A stretch of 64,000 nucleotides of DNA from Ruminococcus sp. (GCA_017525915.1 JAFXSC010000012.1:124001-188000); one strand, 5' to 3'. Positions 26,527 to 35,324 are shown, counted from the first letter of the stretch. The notes: generated from the letters alone by a model not told the origin. A program made the numbers and translations.

Positions 26527-28002
26527 TTATGCACTGTACTTCGGTTCGCAGGTTAGATTGATGCCGAGGCGCTTGAAAATTCTTTCATCGACCTGAGAAA
26601 GGATAACGGTGGAATGCACCTCACAGCCGCGGAGCTTGGATATCTGCTCCATTGCAAGCTTGGCATTGCTGTCAGTATTTGCACATATCGAGAGCGCAAG
26701 CAGCGTCTCATCGGTATGAATCCTCGGGTTATTGTTACCGAGGTGGTTGACCTTGAGGTCCATGATAGGCTCGATAACGTGCGGCGACATAAGCAGCACC
26801 TTGTCATCTATTCCTGCAAAATGCTTCAGCGCATTGAGAAGCAGAGCCGAAACAGCTCCGAGGAGCTCTGAAGTCTTGCCGGTGAGGATAGTGCCGTCCG
26901 GAAGCTCCATTGCGGCAGCCGGAGCACCTGTCTCCTCCTCACGTTTAAGGGCAGCCGCAACCACTCTGCGGTCGTCCGGAGTAACATTCGCCTGCTTCAT
27001 GAGCAGTTCAAGCTTAATGACCTCGTCCTGCGGTATGAGTCCCTTTCTGTAATCGCACTTTGCGGTATAATAGCGGCGTATCACCTCATCGCAGGCAGCC
27101 TTGCAGACAACATCGTCGTCGATAATACAGTTGCCGGCCATATTAACGCCCATGTCCGTAGGCGACTTGTAAGGTGATTCGCCGAGTATCTTCTCGAACA
27201 TCGCATTGAGCACCGGGAAAATCTCGACATCGCGATTGTAGTTGACGGTAGTCTTGCCGTAAGCTTCAAGGTGGAAGGGGTCGATCATATTGACATCGTT
27301 GAGGTCGGAGGTAGCTGCCTCATAGGCGATATTGACCGGGTGGCGGAGCGGAAGGTTCCATATCGGGAAGGTCTCGAACTTTGCATATCCGACGTTTTTG
27401 CCGCGCTTGTGCTCATGGTAGAGCTGAGAGAGACAGGTAGCCATTTTTCCGCTTCCCGGACCGGGAGCCGTAATAACGACAAGGCGGCGCGAGGTCTCGA
27501 TATAGTCGTTTTTGCCGTAGCCCTCATCGCTGATTATACGCTGGAGGTCAGAGGGGTAGCCCTTGATGCTGTAATGGTGATATACCTTTACGCCGAGAGC
27601 TTCAAGACGGCTCTGGAAGGCGTCCGCTGTCGGCTGGTTATCGTATCTTGTGAGAACGACGCTGCTGACATAGAGACCTATTTTCGTAAAGGCATTGACG
27701 AGCCTGATAACGTCGGTATCGTATGTAATGCCGAGGTCTCCGCGTATCTTGTTCTTCTCAATATCATCCGAATTTATGACGATGACTATTTCCGCTTCAT
27801 CCTTGAGCTGAAGAAGCATCTGGAGCTTACTGTCGGGCTTGAAGCCTGGAAGCACTCTTGAGGCGTGGTAGTCATCAAAGAGCTTTCCGCCGAATTCAAG
27901 ATAGAGCTTGTCGCCGAACTGTGCGATGCGCTCGCGGATATGCTCTGATTGCATTTTAAGATATTTTTCATTGTCGAAGCCGATCTTATTTTCCGTTTTC
28001 AT
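26527..28002 (-). CDS. DUF1846 domain-containing protein
   Basis: 491 residues, the usual length of this family. Signature at the N-terminus: KIGFDNEKYLKMQSEHIRER, then LYLEFGGKLFDDYHASRVLP and a glycine-rich VITAPGPGSGKMATCLSQ near residue 175. The family is soluble and widespread in Firmicutes, of unproved function. Monocistronic with its own terminator. Confidence 0.9.
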   Translation of the reverse strand: MKTENKIGFDNEKYLKMQSEHIRERIAQFGDKLYLEFGGKLFDDYHASRVLPGFKPDSKLQMLLQLKDEAEIVIVINSDDIEKNKIRGDLGITYDTDVIRLVNAFTKIGLYVSSVVLTRYDNQPTADAFQSRLEALGVKVYHHYSIKGYPSDLQRIISDEGYGKNDYIETSRRLVVITAPGPGSGKMATCLSQLYHEHKRGKNVGYAKFETFPIWNLPLRHPVNIAYEAATSDLNDVNMIDPFHLEAYGKTTVNYNRDVEIFPVLNAMFEKILGESPYKSPTDMGVNMAGNCIIDDDVVCKAACDEVIRRYYTAKCDYRKGLIPQDEVIKLELLMKQANVTPDDRRVVAAALKREEETGAPAAAMELPDGTILTGKTSELLGAVSALLLNALKHFAGIDDKVLLMSPHVIEPIMDLKVNHLGNNNPRIHTDETLLALSICANTDSNAKLAMEQISKLRGCEVHSTVILSQVDERIFKRLGINLTCEPKYSA

Positions 28003-28115
28003 ATGCTTTACCTCCTAAACACAATTACTATTATATACCATCAGTGTCAAAAAATCAAGAGGAAAGACAAAGTTCGGCACATAAATTAGTTGTCGGCGCA
28101 TAGCAGGGACGGATA

Positions 28116-28562
28116 TCAGGACAGCCAGAGTATGATCTCCTCCTCGTCAGCCTTGTTCATTCTCAGTCCTTCGCGCACCTCGCCCTCGCAGTCGGCTTTT
28201 ATATCCGCGACCGCCTTTGCGATGCCGGTGCCCCTGCTGGTGCAGAAGGGATAAACAGTCTTGCCGGTGAAATCATGCTTCTTCATGAAAGCGGATACCG
28301 CCATAGGACAGGTGCCGCACCATACCGGAAATCCTATGAGTATCCTGTCGTACGAAGAAAAATCCTCAGCGTCGCCGACAAGCTTCGGATACTTCCTGTC
28401 AGTAAACTCACGCCTCGCTATCACGACTTTTTTCACAAAGCTGTCGGGATAAACGACCTTTGTGCATATACCGTAGAGTTCGCCGCCGGTTATCTCGGCA
28501 AGCCTTTCAGCAGCCTTCTTTGTCTTGCCTGAAACTGAAAAATAAACTATAAGGGTCTTCAT
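28116..28562 (-). CDS. Flavodoxin
   Basis: 148 residues from ATG 28562, five bases after GGAGGTG (an in-frame GTG at 28568 overlaps that site and is unlikely). FMN phosphate loop YFSVSGKTKKAAERLA near residue 7-22; ILIGFPVWCGTCPMAVSAF binds the isoalloxazine ring. A low-potential electron carrier. A Cys pair in the flavin loop (CGTC) is slightly unusual. Confidence 0.9.
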   Translation of the reverse strand: MKTLIVYFSVSGKTKKAAERLAEITGGELYGICTKVVYPDSFVKKVVIARREFTDRKYPKLVGDAEDFSSYDRILIGFPVWCGTCPMAVSAFMKKHDFTGKTVYPFCTSRGTGIAKAVADIKADCEGEVREGLRMNKADEEEIILWLS

Positions 28563-28673
28563 GACCACACCTCCATTAACAAGTTACTTTGATTATACCC
28601 TCTTTTTCCTCAGTTGTCAATCATCACGTCTATTATTTCTAAGCTATTCTCACAAAAAAATCGCCGGATACTA

Positions 28674-28702
28674 TTTACTTATGTAAAATTTTATGTTATA
28701 AT
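28674..28702 (+). promoter_or_regulatory. Promoter of the ppk2 gene
   Basis: TTTACT, 17 bases, TATAAT with TG one base upstream (extended -10). The leader to ATG 28742 would be about 33 bases and contains GGGAGG. Confidence 0.65.
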
Positions 28703-28741
28703 GATAATGCTTATAAAAATCTGCCGCAGGGAGGTAACACT

Positions 28742-29665
28742 ATGAATGCGGAAAAATATGCAGTGACCGGCGAAAAAAAGGTCGATATCACCAAGCTTCC
28801 GACCAACAGCCGCGAGGACAATGTTGACAAGGAAGAGATAATCAAAAAATATGAGGAAAACAAGCTCCGTCTCGCCGAGCTCCAGGACAGGTTCTACGCT
28901 GACGGCAGAGAGGGCATAATCGTCGTGATACAGGCTCTTGACGCTTCCGGCAAGGACTCCTCTATCAAGAACGTTTTCAGCGGCATTAATCCGCAGGGTG
29001 TGAAGGTGCATTCCTACAAGGCCCCTACCTCTGAGGAGCTCGCCCACGATTACCTCTGGCGCATACACCAGAACGTTCCGCGCCGCGGTGAGATTGCAGT
29101 TTTCAACCGCAGCCACTACGAGGACCTCATCACCGTTCAGGTCGAGAATATCAAGCCCCATTACCACATGGCCGAGCGCAATATCGGCAAGGACGACAAG
29201 AAGTTCTTCGCAGAGCGCTACGATCAGGTGAAGAACTTCGAGCAGTATCTCTACGAGAACAGCTACCGTGTTGTAAAGATATTCCTGCATATATCTAAGG
29301 ACGAGCAGACCGAACAGCTCCTCGAACGCCTTGAAGTGCCTGAGAAGAACTGGAAGTTCCGCTCCGATGACCTCAAGATCAGAGATAAATTCGACCCGTA
29401 TATCAAATGCTTCAACGAGGTCATCAACAAGACCTCAACTAAGAACTGCCCGTGGTACGTCCTCCCCGGCGACCAGCGCTGGTATACAAGATACCTTATT
29501 ACCGAAATACTCCTCGATACGCTCGGAAAATGCAATCCGCAGTACCCCGAGCTTCCTCCGGAGGAGAAGGAAAAACTCGACGAATGCAGAGAAGTGCTCA
29601 GGGCAGCCCTCGGAAAGACCGACTCCCCGAAGAAAAAAAACTCCGGGAAGAAGTCAAAAAAGTAA
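28742..29665 (+). CDS. Polyphosphate kinase 2 family protein
   Basis: 307 residues. PPK2 enzymes transfer phosphate between polyphosphate and nucleotides. Walker A QALDASGKDSSIKNVFSGI near residue 63-81, lid FNRSHYEDLITVQVE, Walker B-like region near LHISKDEQ. C-terminal Lys-rich tail (KTDSPKKKNSGKKSKK). GGGAGG lies eight bases before the ATG. Family class (one or two phosphates transferred) cannot be told from this alone. Confidence 0.93.
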   Translation: MNAEKYAVTGEKKVDITKLPTNSREDNVDKEEIIKKYEENKLRLAELQDRFYADGREGIIVVIQALDASGKDSSIKNVFSGINPQGVKVHSYKAPTSEELAHDYLWRIHQNVPRRGEIAVFNRSHYEDLITVQVENIKPHYHMAERNIGKDDKKFFAERYDQVKNFEQYLYENSYRVVKIFLHISKDEQTEQLLERLEVPEKNWKFRSDDLKIRDKFDPYIKCFNEVINKTSTKNCPWYVLPGDQRWYTRYLITEILLDTLGKCNPQYPELPPEEKEKLDECREVLRAALGKTDSPKKKNSGKKSKK

Positions 29666-29720
29666 CATATATGTTGTGCTCCGCCCTTTGCGGCACAAAG
29701 ATATGACGGAGGTGTAATGG

Positions 29721-30410
29721 ATGGAAACGAGAGAATATCAGAAGACTATAAACTACATATTCGACCTCATCGAGGGCGGTCTGCTCAAGGTCGGCGACCA
29801 GCTCCCGACCGAGCGGAAGCTTTCAGAGCGCCTTGGGATAAGCAGGAACTCTATCCGCGAGGCTCTGAGGACACTCGAAAACCTCGGGCTCGTCGAGTGC
29901 AGACAGGGCTCGGGAACTTACCTTGTAGATCATGTATCAGAGACTTTCAAGAAGGCTATCAACATTATGCTCATGATGAAGCAGACATCGCATTCGGAGA
30001 TATGTGAGTTCCGCAGGCATATGGAAAAGGCTGCCTGCCGCTTCGTGATAAGCAAGGGTGTAAGTGAAGAAGCCCGCAGCGCACTTCTCAGCGCTGTTGA
30101 GCGCCTGAAGCTCTCAGAAGAAACAAACGGTATGGCTGAGGCAGATACCCTGTTCCACTATACACTGATAAGAGCGACCGGAAACAGCTTCATGATAACC
30201 ATTTTCGATGCCGTTACCGATACTTACAGGAAATTCATAGATGACATCCTCACGCTCTCTGACAGCGCGACGAAATCAGAACTCAACAAAGCTCACGAAA
30301 AGATAGCCCGCAGCCTTGTCTCAGGCGATGAGGAAGCCTGCATAGCTGCTATCAATGAGCATTACGATATCGTTGAAAGAATAGAGGAATCGCACAATGC
30401 CAAGCATTGA
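29721..30410 (+). CDS. GntR/FadR-family transcriptional regulator
   Basis: 229 residues. GGAGGTG lies seven bases before ATG 29721; an out-of-frame ATG at 29717 is ignored. Winged helix-turn-helix at 1-70 (KLSERLGISRNSIREALRTL, then GLVECRQGSGTYLV), FCD-type ligand domain at about 85-220 with metal-site His residues (HYTLIRATGN, AINEHYDIV). Overlaps the next gene by 14 bases, so it probably controls that operon. Confidence 0.9.
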   Translation: METREYQKTINYIFDLIEGGLLKVGDQLPTERKLSERLGISRNSIREALRTLENLGLVECRQGSGTYLVDHVSETFKKAINIMLMMKQTSHSEICEFRRHMEKAACRFVISKGVSEEARSALLSAVERLKLSEETNGMAEADTLFHYTLIRATGNSFMITIFDAVTDTYRKFIDDILTLSDSATKSELNKAHEKIARSLVSGDEEACIAAINEHYDIVERIEESHNAKH

Positions 30411-31245
30411 GGACAGTATCGCAAACGTCTTCGGGAAAACTATATGGACGCGCTTCAACAGGAGCGTCCGTGACTATGAGCTGATACTCCCCGGAGACAG
30501 CATAGCCGTCTGCATTTCGGGCGGCAAAGACTCGATGCTCCTTGCGCTGTGCATGAAAAGGCTCGCGCGTTTCAGCAGGACACCCTTCACGGTAAGATAT
30601 CTCGCCATGGACCCCGGCTATACTCCGGAGACAAGGCAGCGCATTGAGGGAAACCTCCGGCTGCTCGGAATAGAGGCGGATATCCTCAGGACGAATATAT
30701 TCTCATCAGCAGAAAAGACCGGCGACAATCCCTGCTTCCTGTGCTCACGTCTCAGACGCGGCTGGCTCTACAAGACCGCGATGGATATGGGCTGCAACAA
30801 GATAGCCCTCGGTCATCACTTCGATGACGTGATCGAAACGATACTCATGGGTATGCTCTACGGCTCGCAGATGCAGACCATGCTTCCGAAACTCCACAGC
30901 GAGAACTATAAAGGCATGGAGCTGATACGTCCGCTCTATCTTGTGCGCGAGAACGATATCATCGGCTGGGCTGATTACAACGGACTTGAGTTCATACAGT
31001 GCGCCTGCAATCTTTCCTCCGGAGGTGAAGGCTCGTCCAAGCGCCGCGAGATAAAGGAACTGCTCGTTCAGCTACGCAGGACCAACCCCGCTGTCGATAT
31101 GAACATTTTCCGCAGTGCCGAGAACGTCAACCTACGGAAGCTCATGTCGTACCATTCCGGCAGTGAGCGCCACCATTTTCTCGACGATTATGCGGAGGGA
31201 CATACCGTCCGCGGCAATATCAACAAAGGAGCTGTAAATAAATGA
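30397..31245 (+). CDS. TtcA-like PP-loop tRNA thiolation protein
   Basis: 282 residues. PP-loop ATP pyrophosphatase motif VCISGGKDSMLLAL near residue 38-51. CFLC (near 106) and a later CAC supply Cys residues like the cluster-binding pairs of TtcA, which makes 2-thiocytidine in tRNA. Also GHHFDDVIETILMG. The target base is inferred from the family. It shares an operon with a FadR regulator and a small antitoxin-like protein, which is unusual for a housekeeping tRNA enzyme. Confidence 0.82.
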   Translation: MPSIEDSIANVFGKTIWTRFNRSVRDYELILPGDSIAVCISGGKDSMLLALCMKRLARFSRTPFTVRYLAMDPGYTPETRQRIEGNLRLLGIEADILRTNIFSSAEKTGDNPCFLCSRLRRGWLYKTAMDMGCNKIALGHHFDDVIETILMGMLYGSQMQTMLPKLHSENYKGMELIRPLYLVRENDIIGWADYNGLEFIQCACNLSSGGEGSSKRREIKELLVQLRRTNPAVDMNIFRSAENVNLRKLMSYHSGSERHHFLDDYAEGHTVRGNINKGAVNK

Positions 31246-31502
31246 TATCAATTAAATATGAGGATTTCGCCTCGAACAGCGAGCTTTTCGCAAAACTCTG
31301 CGAAATGACCTCCGAGCCGCTGAAGCTCACAAAGGAAGGCTGTCCCGATCTCATCGTCATGGAAGCTGACTCGTTCAGCAAGCGCATGAAGGCTCTCGAA
31401 CTCCGCGAAAAGCTCCTCGACAGCTCCGGCGACCTCAGACTTTCCCCCGAAAAGCTCGCAGGATTTATTTCCGGAAGCACAAAAAAGAGATCCAAATCAT
31501 GA
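31242..31502 (+). CDS. Small Phd/YefM antitoxin-like protein
   Basis: 86 residues, overlapping the previous gene by four bases. MISIKYEDFASNSELFAKLC, then EPLKLTKEGCPDLIVMEAD and a helical LELREKLLDS follow the Phd/YefM antitoxin plan. No toxin gene lies beside it, and the reading frame after it is empty. It may be a solitary regulator. Family assignment is by pattern only. Confidence 0.6.
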   Translation: MISIKYEDFASNSELFAKLCEMTSEPLKLTKEGCPDLIVMEADSFSKRMKALELREKLLDSSGDLRLSPEKLAGFISGSTKKRSKS

Positions 31503-31550
31503 CAAATTATTTCCCAGTGATGAAAATTTGATGAAATAGCAACCGTTTTT

Positions 31551-31580
31551 CTTGACATATCGTCAAGATTATTGTATAAT
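31551..31580 (+). promoter_or_regulatory. Consensus promoter of pspA with overlapping inverted repeat
   Basis: TTGACA (31552-31557), 17 bases, TATAAT (31575-31580): a perfect consensus. CTTGAC and GTCAAG form an inverted repeat (31551-31567, 5-base centre) that covers the -35 box, a likely repressor site. Such a strong promoter would need repression for a stress gene. Confidence 0.8.
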
Positions 31581-31651
31581 AATCTCAGCGCCGGAGATAC
31601 GGCGTACATGATATATTCATTATCTATCTTTATTACAGGAGGATTTGAAAA

Positions 31652-32341
31652 ATGGGAATATTCCGCAGATTAAGCGACATTATCAAGGCTAATATCAACG
31701 ATATGCTTGACAAGGCTGAGGATCCGGAGAAGATGGTAAAGCAGATCATCATCGAGATGCAGACCGAACTCACAAAGGCTACTCAGAACTATGGCAAGGC
31801 AAAGGCAAGCGAGCGTCTCGCGGAAAAGAGATACCTCGAAGCCCAGAAGCAGTCACAGGGCTGGGAGAACAAGGCTAAGGCAGCTCTCTCTCAGGGCAAC
31901 CAGGAGCTCGCAAAGGCTGCTCTCGCCAAGAAAGTAAAGTGCGACGAGGACGTAGAGAACTACAAGGAGATGTACGATTCTATCTCCAACCAGACCGAGG
32001 CTATCGGCGACCAGGTAGAGATCCTCAAGTCCAAGCACGATGAGGCAAAGAGCCGTCAGGCTATGCTCATCGCACGCTCCCAGATGGCTGATACACAGAA
32101 GAGCCTCGCTAAGTCCGCAGGCGGCTTCGACGGCAATTCCGCTCTCGAAAAGTTCAACCGCATGGAGGAAAAGATCGAGCGCAAGGAAGCTGAGGCTGCT
32201 GCTTTCTCTGAGATAGCAGGCGTTGACAACGAACTCGATGATACATTTGCTCAGCTCGAGACAGATTCCAAGGTCGATTCCGAGCTCGCAAGACTTATGG
32301 CTGAAATGAACGGCGGCTCCGCTGACGCTGACGCAGAATAA
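31652..32341 (+). CDS. pspA: PspA/IM30 family membrane-stress protein
   Basis: 229 residues, nearly all alpha-helical: MGIFRRLSDIIKANINDMLD is the family start, followed by EDPEKMVKQIIIEMQ and a long coiled coil to about 190. PspA/IM30/ESCRT-III-like proteins coat and repair damaged membranes. GGAGG stands ten bases before the ATG. A 56-residue membrane peptide follows 23 bases later in the same unit. Confidence 0.93.
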   Translation: MGIFRRLSDIIKANINDMLDKAEDPEKMVKQIIIEMQTELTKATQNYGKAKASERLAEKRYLEAQKQSQGWENKAKAALSQGNQELAKAALAKKVKCDEDVENYKEMYDSISNQTEAIGDQVEILKSKHDEAKSRQAMLIARSQMADTQKSLAKSAGGFDGNSALEKFNRMEEKIERKEAEAAAFSEIAGVDNELDDTFAQLETDSKVDSELARLMAEMNGGSADADAE

Positions 32342-32364
32342 AATAACTGTAAAGGAACAATTCT

Positions 32365-32535
32365 ATGAGCAGCAAAAATCCCTATACTATGCGAAGATTC
32401 GTCAAGGATTCACTTCCGATGCTCTGTGCGATCTTCCTCGCGATCGCTTCAGTCGTGTACGTTATGTTCAAGAGCTGGAGCAACAAGCTTTACGGAGAGA
32501 TCTGGAAGGATTACGATGAGTGCGGCATAGGCTGA
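32365..32535 (+). CDS. 56-residue single-span membrane protein in the pspA operon
   Basis: ATG 32365 with AAAGGAAC eight bases upstream; stop 32533-32535. Starts MSSKNPYTMRRFVKDSLPML, spans the membrane once (about residues 17-37, CAIFLAIASVVYVMF), then a charged tail (NKLYGEIWKDYDECGIG). The terminator stands directly behind it. No family recognised; the position suggests a membrane partner or anchor for PspA. Confidence 0.75.
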   Translation: MSSKNPYTMRRFVKDSLPMLCAIFLAIASVVYVMFKSWSNKLYGEIWKDYDECGIG

Positions 32536-32542
32536 AAAAAGT

Positions 32543-32570
32543 AAGGCTCCCGTATCCCGGGAGCCTTTTT
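32543..32570. terminator. Terminator of the pspA operon, also facing spoVM
   Basis: GGCTCCCG and CGGGAGCC form an 8-bp stem (10 with flanking A-T pairs), loop TATCC, followed by TTTTT on the plus strand. The A-run on the other side allows termination from the minus strand as well. Confidence 0.9.
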
Positions 32571-32589
32571 GCAGTTGATGAGAGTCTGT

Positions 32590-32682
32590 TCATTCAGCGG
32601 TGTTCTCCTCCTTCTTGATGCGGAATATCATCCGCAGAAGTCCGGACAGTACGCGTGGGCTCTTGATAACTACTACCTTCAT
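32590..32682 (-). CDS. spoVM: Stage V sporulation protein SpoVM
   Basis: 30 residues from ATG 32682, with AAAGGGGGG about seven bases upstream. The frame is open upstream to 32775 but no ribosome site supports that. MKVVVIKSPRVLSGLLRMIF then RIKKEENTAE matches SpoVM: basic N-terminus, conserved Pro9, amphipathic helix, Lys-rich tail. SpoVM senses convex membrane on the forespore and anchors SpoIVA for coat assembly. In Bacillus it lies next to thiN; here it is 28 kb away and alone. Confidence 0.8.
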   Translation of the reverse strand: MKVVVIKSPRVLSGLLRMIFRIKKEENTAE

Positions 32683-32763
32683 ATGTATCCCCCCTTTGTA
32701 TATCTTATCATATGCCGGAGCCGGGAAAATGTGATAGCTCACGGCAGGAACAAGGAGAAAAAC

Positions 32764-33018
32764 ATGGAATATCATTACAAGACTAAAATGGTCTGTTCAC
32801 AGCTTATCAATTTCACCCTCAACGGCAACGTGGTCAGCGGCGTTTCATTCGTCGGCGGCTGCAACGGCAACCTCAAAGCTATCTCCAAGCTCGTTGACGG
32901 CATGACGGTCGAGGAGATCGAGGCTAAGCTCAAAGGCAATACCTGCGGCAGCCGTCCCACCTCCTGCGCCGACCAGCTCTGCATCGCTATCCGTCAGGCT
33001 TACGATTCGCAGAAATAA
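32764..33018 (+). CDS. TSCPD domain-containing protein (TIGR03905 type)
   Basis: 84 residues from ATG 32764 with AAGGAG nine bases upstream. The 84-residue length and the blocks VSGVSFVGGCNGNLKAISKL and GNTCGSRPTSCADQLCIAI fit the small TSCPD family, which is related to the C-terminal domain of vitamin B12-dependent ribonucleotide reductase. Four Cys residues are conserved. Function unknown. Confidence 0.85.
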   Translation: MEYHYKTKMVCSQLINFTLNGNVVSGVSFVGGCNGNLKAISKLVDGMTVEEIEAKLKGNTCGSRPTSCADQLCIAIRQAYDSQK

Positions 33019-33023
33019 CTGCA

Positions 33024-33055
33024 TAAAAAAGGCGTGATAACATCACGCCTTTTTA
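33024..33055. terminator. Bidirectional terminator between TSCPD and EAL genes
   Basis: AAAAAAGGCGTGAT and ATCACGCCTTTTT pair around a 3-base loop. T-runs occur on both strands; the EAL gene stop directly follows. Confidence 0.9.
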
Positions 33056-35233
33056 TTATCTCACGAACTGCTGTGCAACTTTAAGCTTTCCAGCGACTAT
33101 CTTTTCCTTCATCTCGTCATACGGTATAGGCTTGCTGAAATAGAAGCCCTGTACCATGTCGCAGCCTATCGACCGCAGGAATTCATACTGTTCAAGGGTC
33201 TCGACGCCCTCGGTCAGCGATACCATGCCGAGCTGCTTGTTAAGTCCGACGATGTTCTCAAGTATGGTCTTGGTCTTGACGTTCTCCGGGAAGCCGCTGA
33301 GGAACTTCATATCTATCTTCATAACGTCAAACTGGTAGTCCTTCAGGACATTCAGCGATGAATAGCCGCTTCCGAAATCGTCGAGCCATACGCTGTAACC
33401 CTCGCCGTGCAGTCTCCGCATAGCTTCCTGAAGAAGTGCCTGCTGGTTGGAGAGAGCACTCTCGGTTATCTCGACATCAAGGAAATTCTTTGGAACATTA
33501 TACTTATCCGCCATTTCGGAAATAAATCCGACGATATCGCAGAGCTCGAAGTCGAGACGCGAGAAGTTGAGGGATACCGGCACGAACGGTTCCTTGTTGT
33601 CGAAGGTGCGGCGATAGTCGCGGCATACAAGCTCGATGATCTGCTTGTCGAGTTTGTATATCTGGCGGTATTCCTCGAGAACGTCGATGAATACGCCAGG
33701 CGGAAGAAGTCCGTACTTGGGGTCCTGCCACCTTGCAAGCGCCTCAAATCCGCAGAGCGTACCGTCCTTTGTGGACACGACCGGCTGGTAGTAAACCTTG
33801 ATGTAGTCATTGGCGATAGCGGTGTCGATATTGTTGACGATGTACTGCCTGAGGGTGAACTTTGTCTCGAGCGTCTTGTCATACAGGCAGTAGTTCCTGT
33901 CGAAGTGCTTCTTGATGCTGTTGCAGGCAAATCTTGCCCTGTCACAGGCGTGGCTGATATCGCTCTCATCGGCATTAGGCTTGTATGCGCCGCATTTGAG
34001 CACGAGCTGAACCTCGCCCTGAAGCTCACGGATATTCTCTGAGAGCTGCTGTATTATCGGCATAAAGCCGTCATTCTTTGTGAGGACTACGAAGTGGTCA
34101 TCGGAATATCTTGCAACGAGCGAGCCCTTGAAAGCCTCCTCTATGCGGTGCGCGAACTTGATAAGCAGCTCGTTTCCGCTGTGGAAGCCGTACTTGTCAT
34201 TGTAGGACTTGAAGTTTTCGATATCGAAGAAGAGGATTATGACATTCTCCCTGTCCGTAGTGACGTAGCCGAGAAGCTTTTCTGCCTCGCTGCGGAAATA
34301 CACCATATTGTGTATGCCGGTGAGTTCGTCCTCGGCAGAGATACGGCTGAGGTAGGTATTGATCTTTTCGAGGTTCTCGTCCTTCTGTGCCTGAGAGAGA
34401 GTCTTGTTATAGTTGGCAATACAGAATATCAGGGTCGAGAGCCACATGGTGAAGCCGTTTATCTTTATGCCGTCGCCGAGACCGGTCTTATACAGCGTAA
34501 AATCTACCGTTCCGGTGAATTTTCCGACCGTGCTGAGGTCGAGCATACCGCTGATGCGGTAATAGAATACCAGATACGACGCGGTGAGAACGATGAAGCC
34601 CCAGACGGGTCTCCAGACGAGAAGGCAGACAACGTAAAGCACCATTGTGAGGAAGGTGAGCATCTGCTCGCCCTTTGCGTAGCCGTTTACTGATATGATG
34701 ATGCCGAAATTTATGCAGACGAAGGAGAACACATACATTACCGTAAGGCTCTGCCACTTCTTGTCACTGCCGTTTTTCAGCATGACGAACGAGAAGCTTA
34801 TCATGATGATGGCTGCGGACAGAAGGATGATGTAGTTCAGGAGATCCTGAGTTTTCTTGCCGCTTCCGGGATAGAGCGTAAGTCTCCACACCTCAAATGC
34901 AGCAACAGCCGAGCACAACCCTATGACGAGTATCGCGAGCCACCTGTGCCTGCGGCTGTTATAAAGTGCCCTGACCGCAAACAGCAGCATCAGAATACCT
35001 GAACTCATCAGAAGGATGTAGTTGGAGTAATATTTCTCGGTAAGATTCCATATCTGGCTCTGAAGGTGCTTTTCAAATATAGTCCTTGTCATGCGGATTA
35101 TCATCCAGAGTTCCAGAATGATAACGATGACGGACATATATATGCTTGCCTTCATATTTGTGGTATAGAAGTAGTTCCTGACATACTTGCTCTGCTTATC
35201 CAATCCGAGGAATCTGAGCAGTTTCTTGCACAC
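33056..35233 (-). CDS. Membrane EAL phosphodiesterase with degenerate GGDEF domain
   Basis: 725 residues from GTG 35233 behind GGAGGTG. About 1-280 hold some seven or eight membrane spans. The GGDEF domain (about 310-460) has YSDDHF where GGDEF should be, so it is unlikely to make cyclic di-GMP. The EAL domain (about 470-720) is intact: FEALARW, NFSR, DVEITESAL, DDFGSGYSSLN, KIDMKF, EGVET, QGFYFSKP. Predicted to hydrolyse cyclic di-GMP under control of the membrane part and perhaps GTP binding to the dead GGDEF. Monocistronic, with a perfect promoter. Confidence 0.92.
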   Translation of the reverse strand: MCKKLLRFLGLDKQSKYVRNYFYTTNMKASIYMSVIVIILELWMIIRMTRTIFEKHLQSQIWNLTEKYYSNYILLMSSGILMLLFAVRALYNSRRHRWLAILVIGLCSAVAAFEVWRLTLYPGSGKKTQDLLNYIILLSAAIIMISFSFVMLKNGSDKKWQSLTVMYVFSFVCINFGIIISVNGYAKGEQMLTFLTMVLYVVCLLVWRPVWGFIVLTASYLVFYYRISGMLDLSTVGKFTGTVDFTLYKTGLGDGIKINGFTMWLSTLIFCIANYNKTLSQAQKDENLEKINTYLSRISAEDELTGIHNMVYFRSEAEKLLGYVTTDRENVIILFFDIENFKSYNDKYGFHSGNELLIKFAHRIEEAFKGSLVARYSDDHFVVLTKNDGFMPIIQQLSENIRELQGEVQLVLKCGAYKPNADESDISHACDRARFACNSIKKHFDRNYCLYDKTLETKFTLRQYIVNNIDTAIANDYIKVYYQPVVSTKDGTLCGFEALARWQDPKYGLLPPGVFIDVLEEYRQIYKLDKQIIELVCRDYRRTFDNKEPFVPVSLNFSRLDFELCDIVGFISEMADKYNVPKNFLDVEITESALSNQQALLQEAMRRLHGEGYSVWLDDFGSGYSSLNVLKDYQFDVMKIDMKFLSGFPENVKTKTILENIVGLNKQLGMVSLTEGVETLEQYEFLRSIGCDMVQGFYFSKPIPYDEMKEKIVAGKLKVAQQFVR

Positions 35234-35266
35234 AGTATCACCTCCGCAACACTAAAATACACTATT

Positions 35267-35295
35267 ATTATAGCAAAAACGCCTTGATTTGTCAA
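35267..35295 (-). promoter_or_regulatory. Consensus promoter of the EAL gene
   Basis: Minus strand TTGACA, 17 bases, TATAAT. The transcript would start near 35260, giving a leader of about 27 bases. Confidence 0.85.
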
Positions 35296-35324
35296 TGGTC
35301 AGGCGGAATATTTGTAAAAAATAT

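Noticed and set aside
32590..32775. 61-residue version of SpoVM
   Set aside because: The upstream part has no ribosome site, whereas a strong one precedes ATG 32682, and SpoVM proteins start there.
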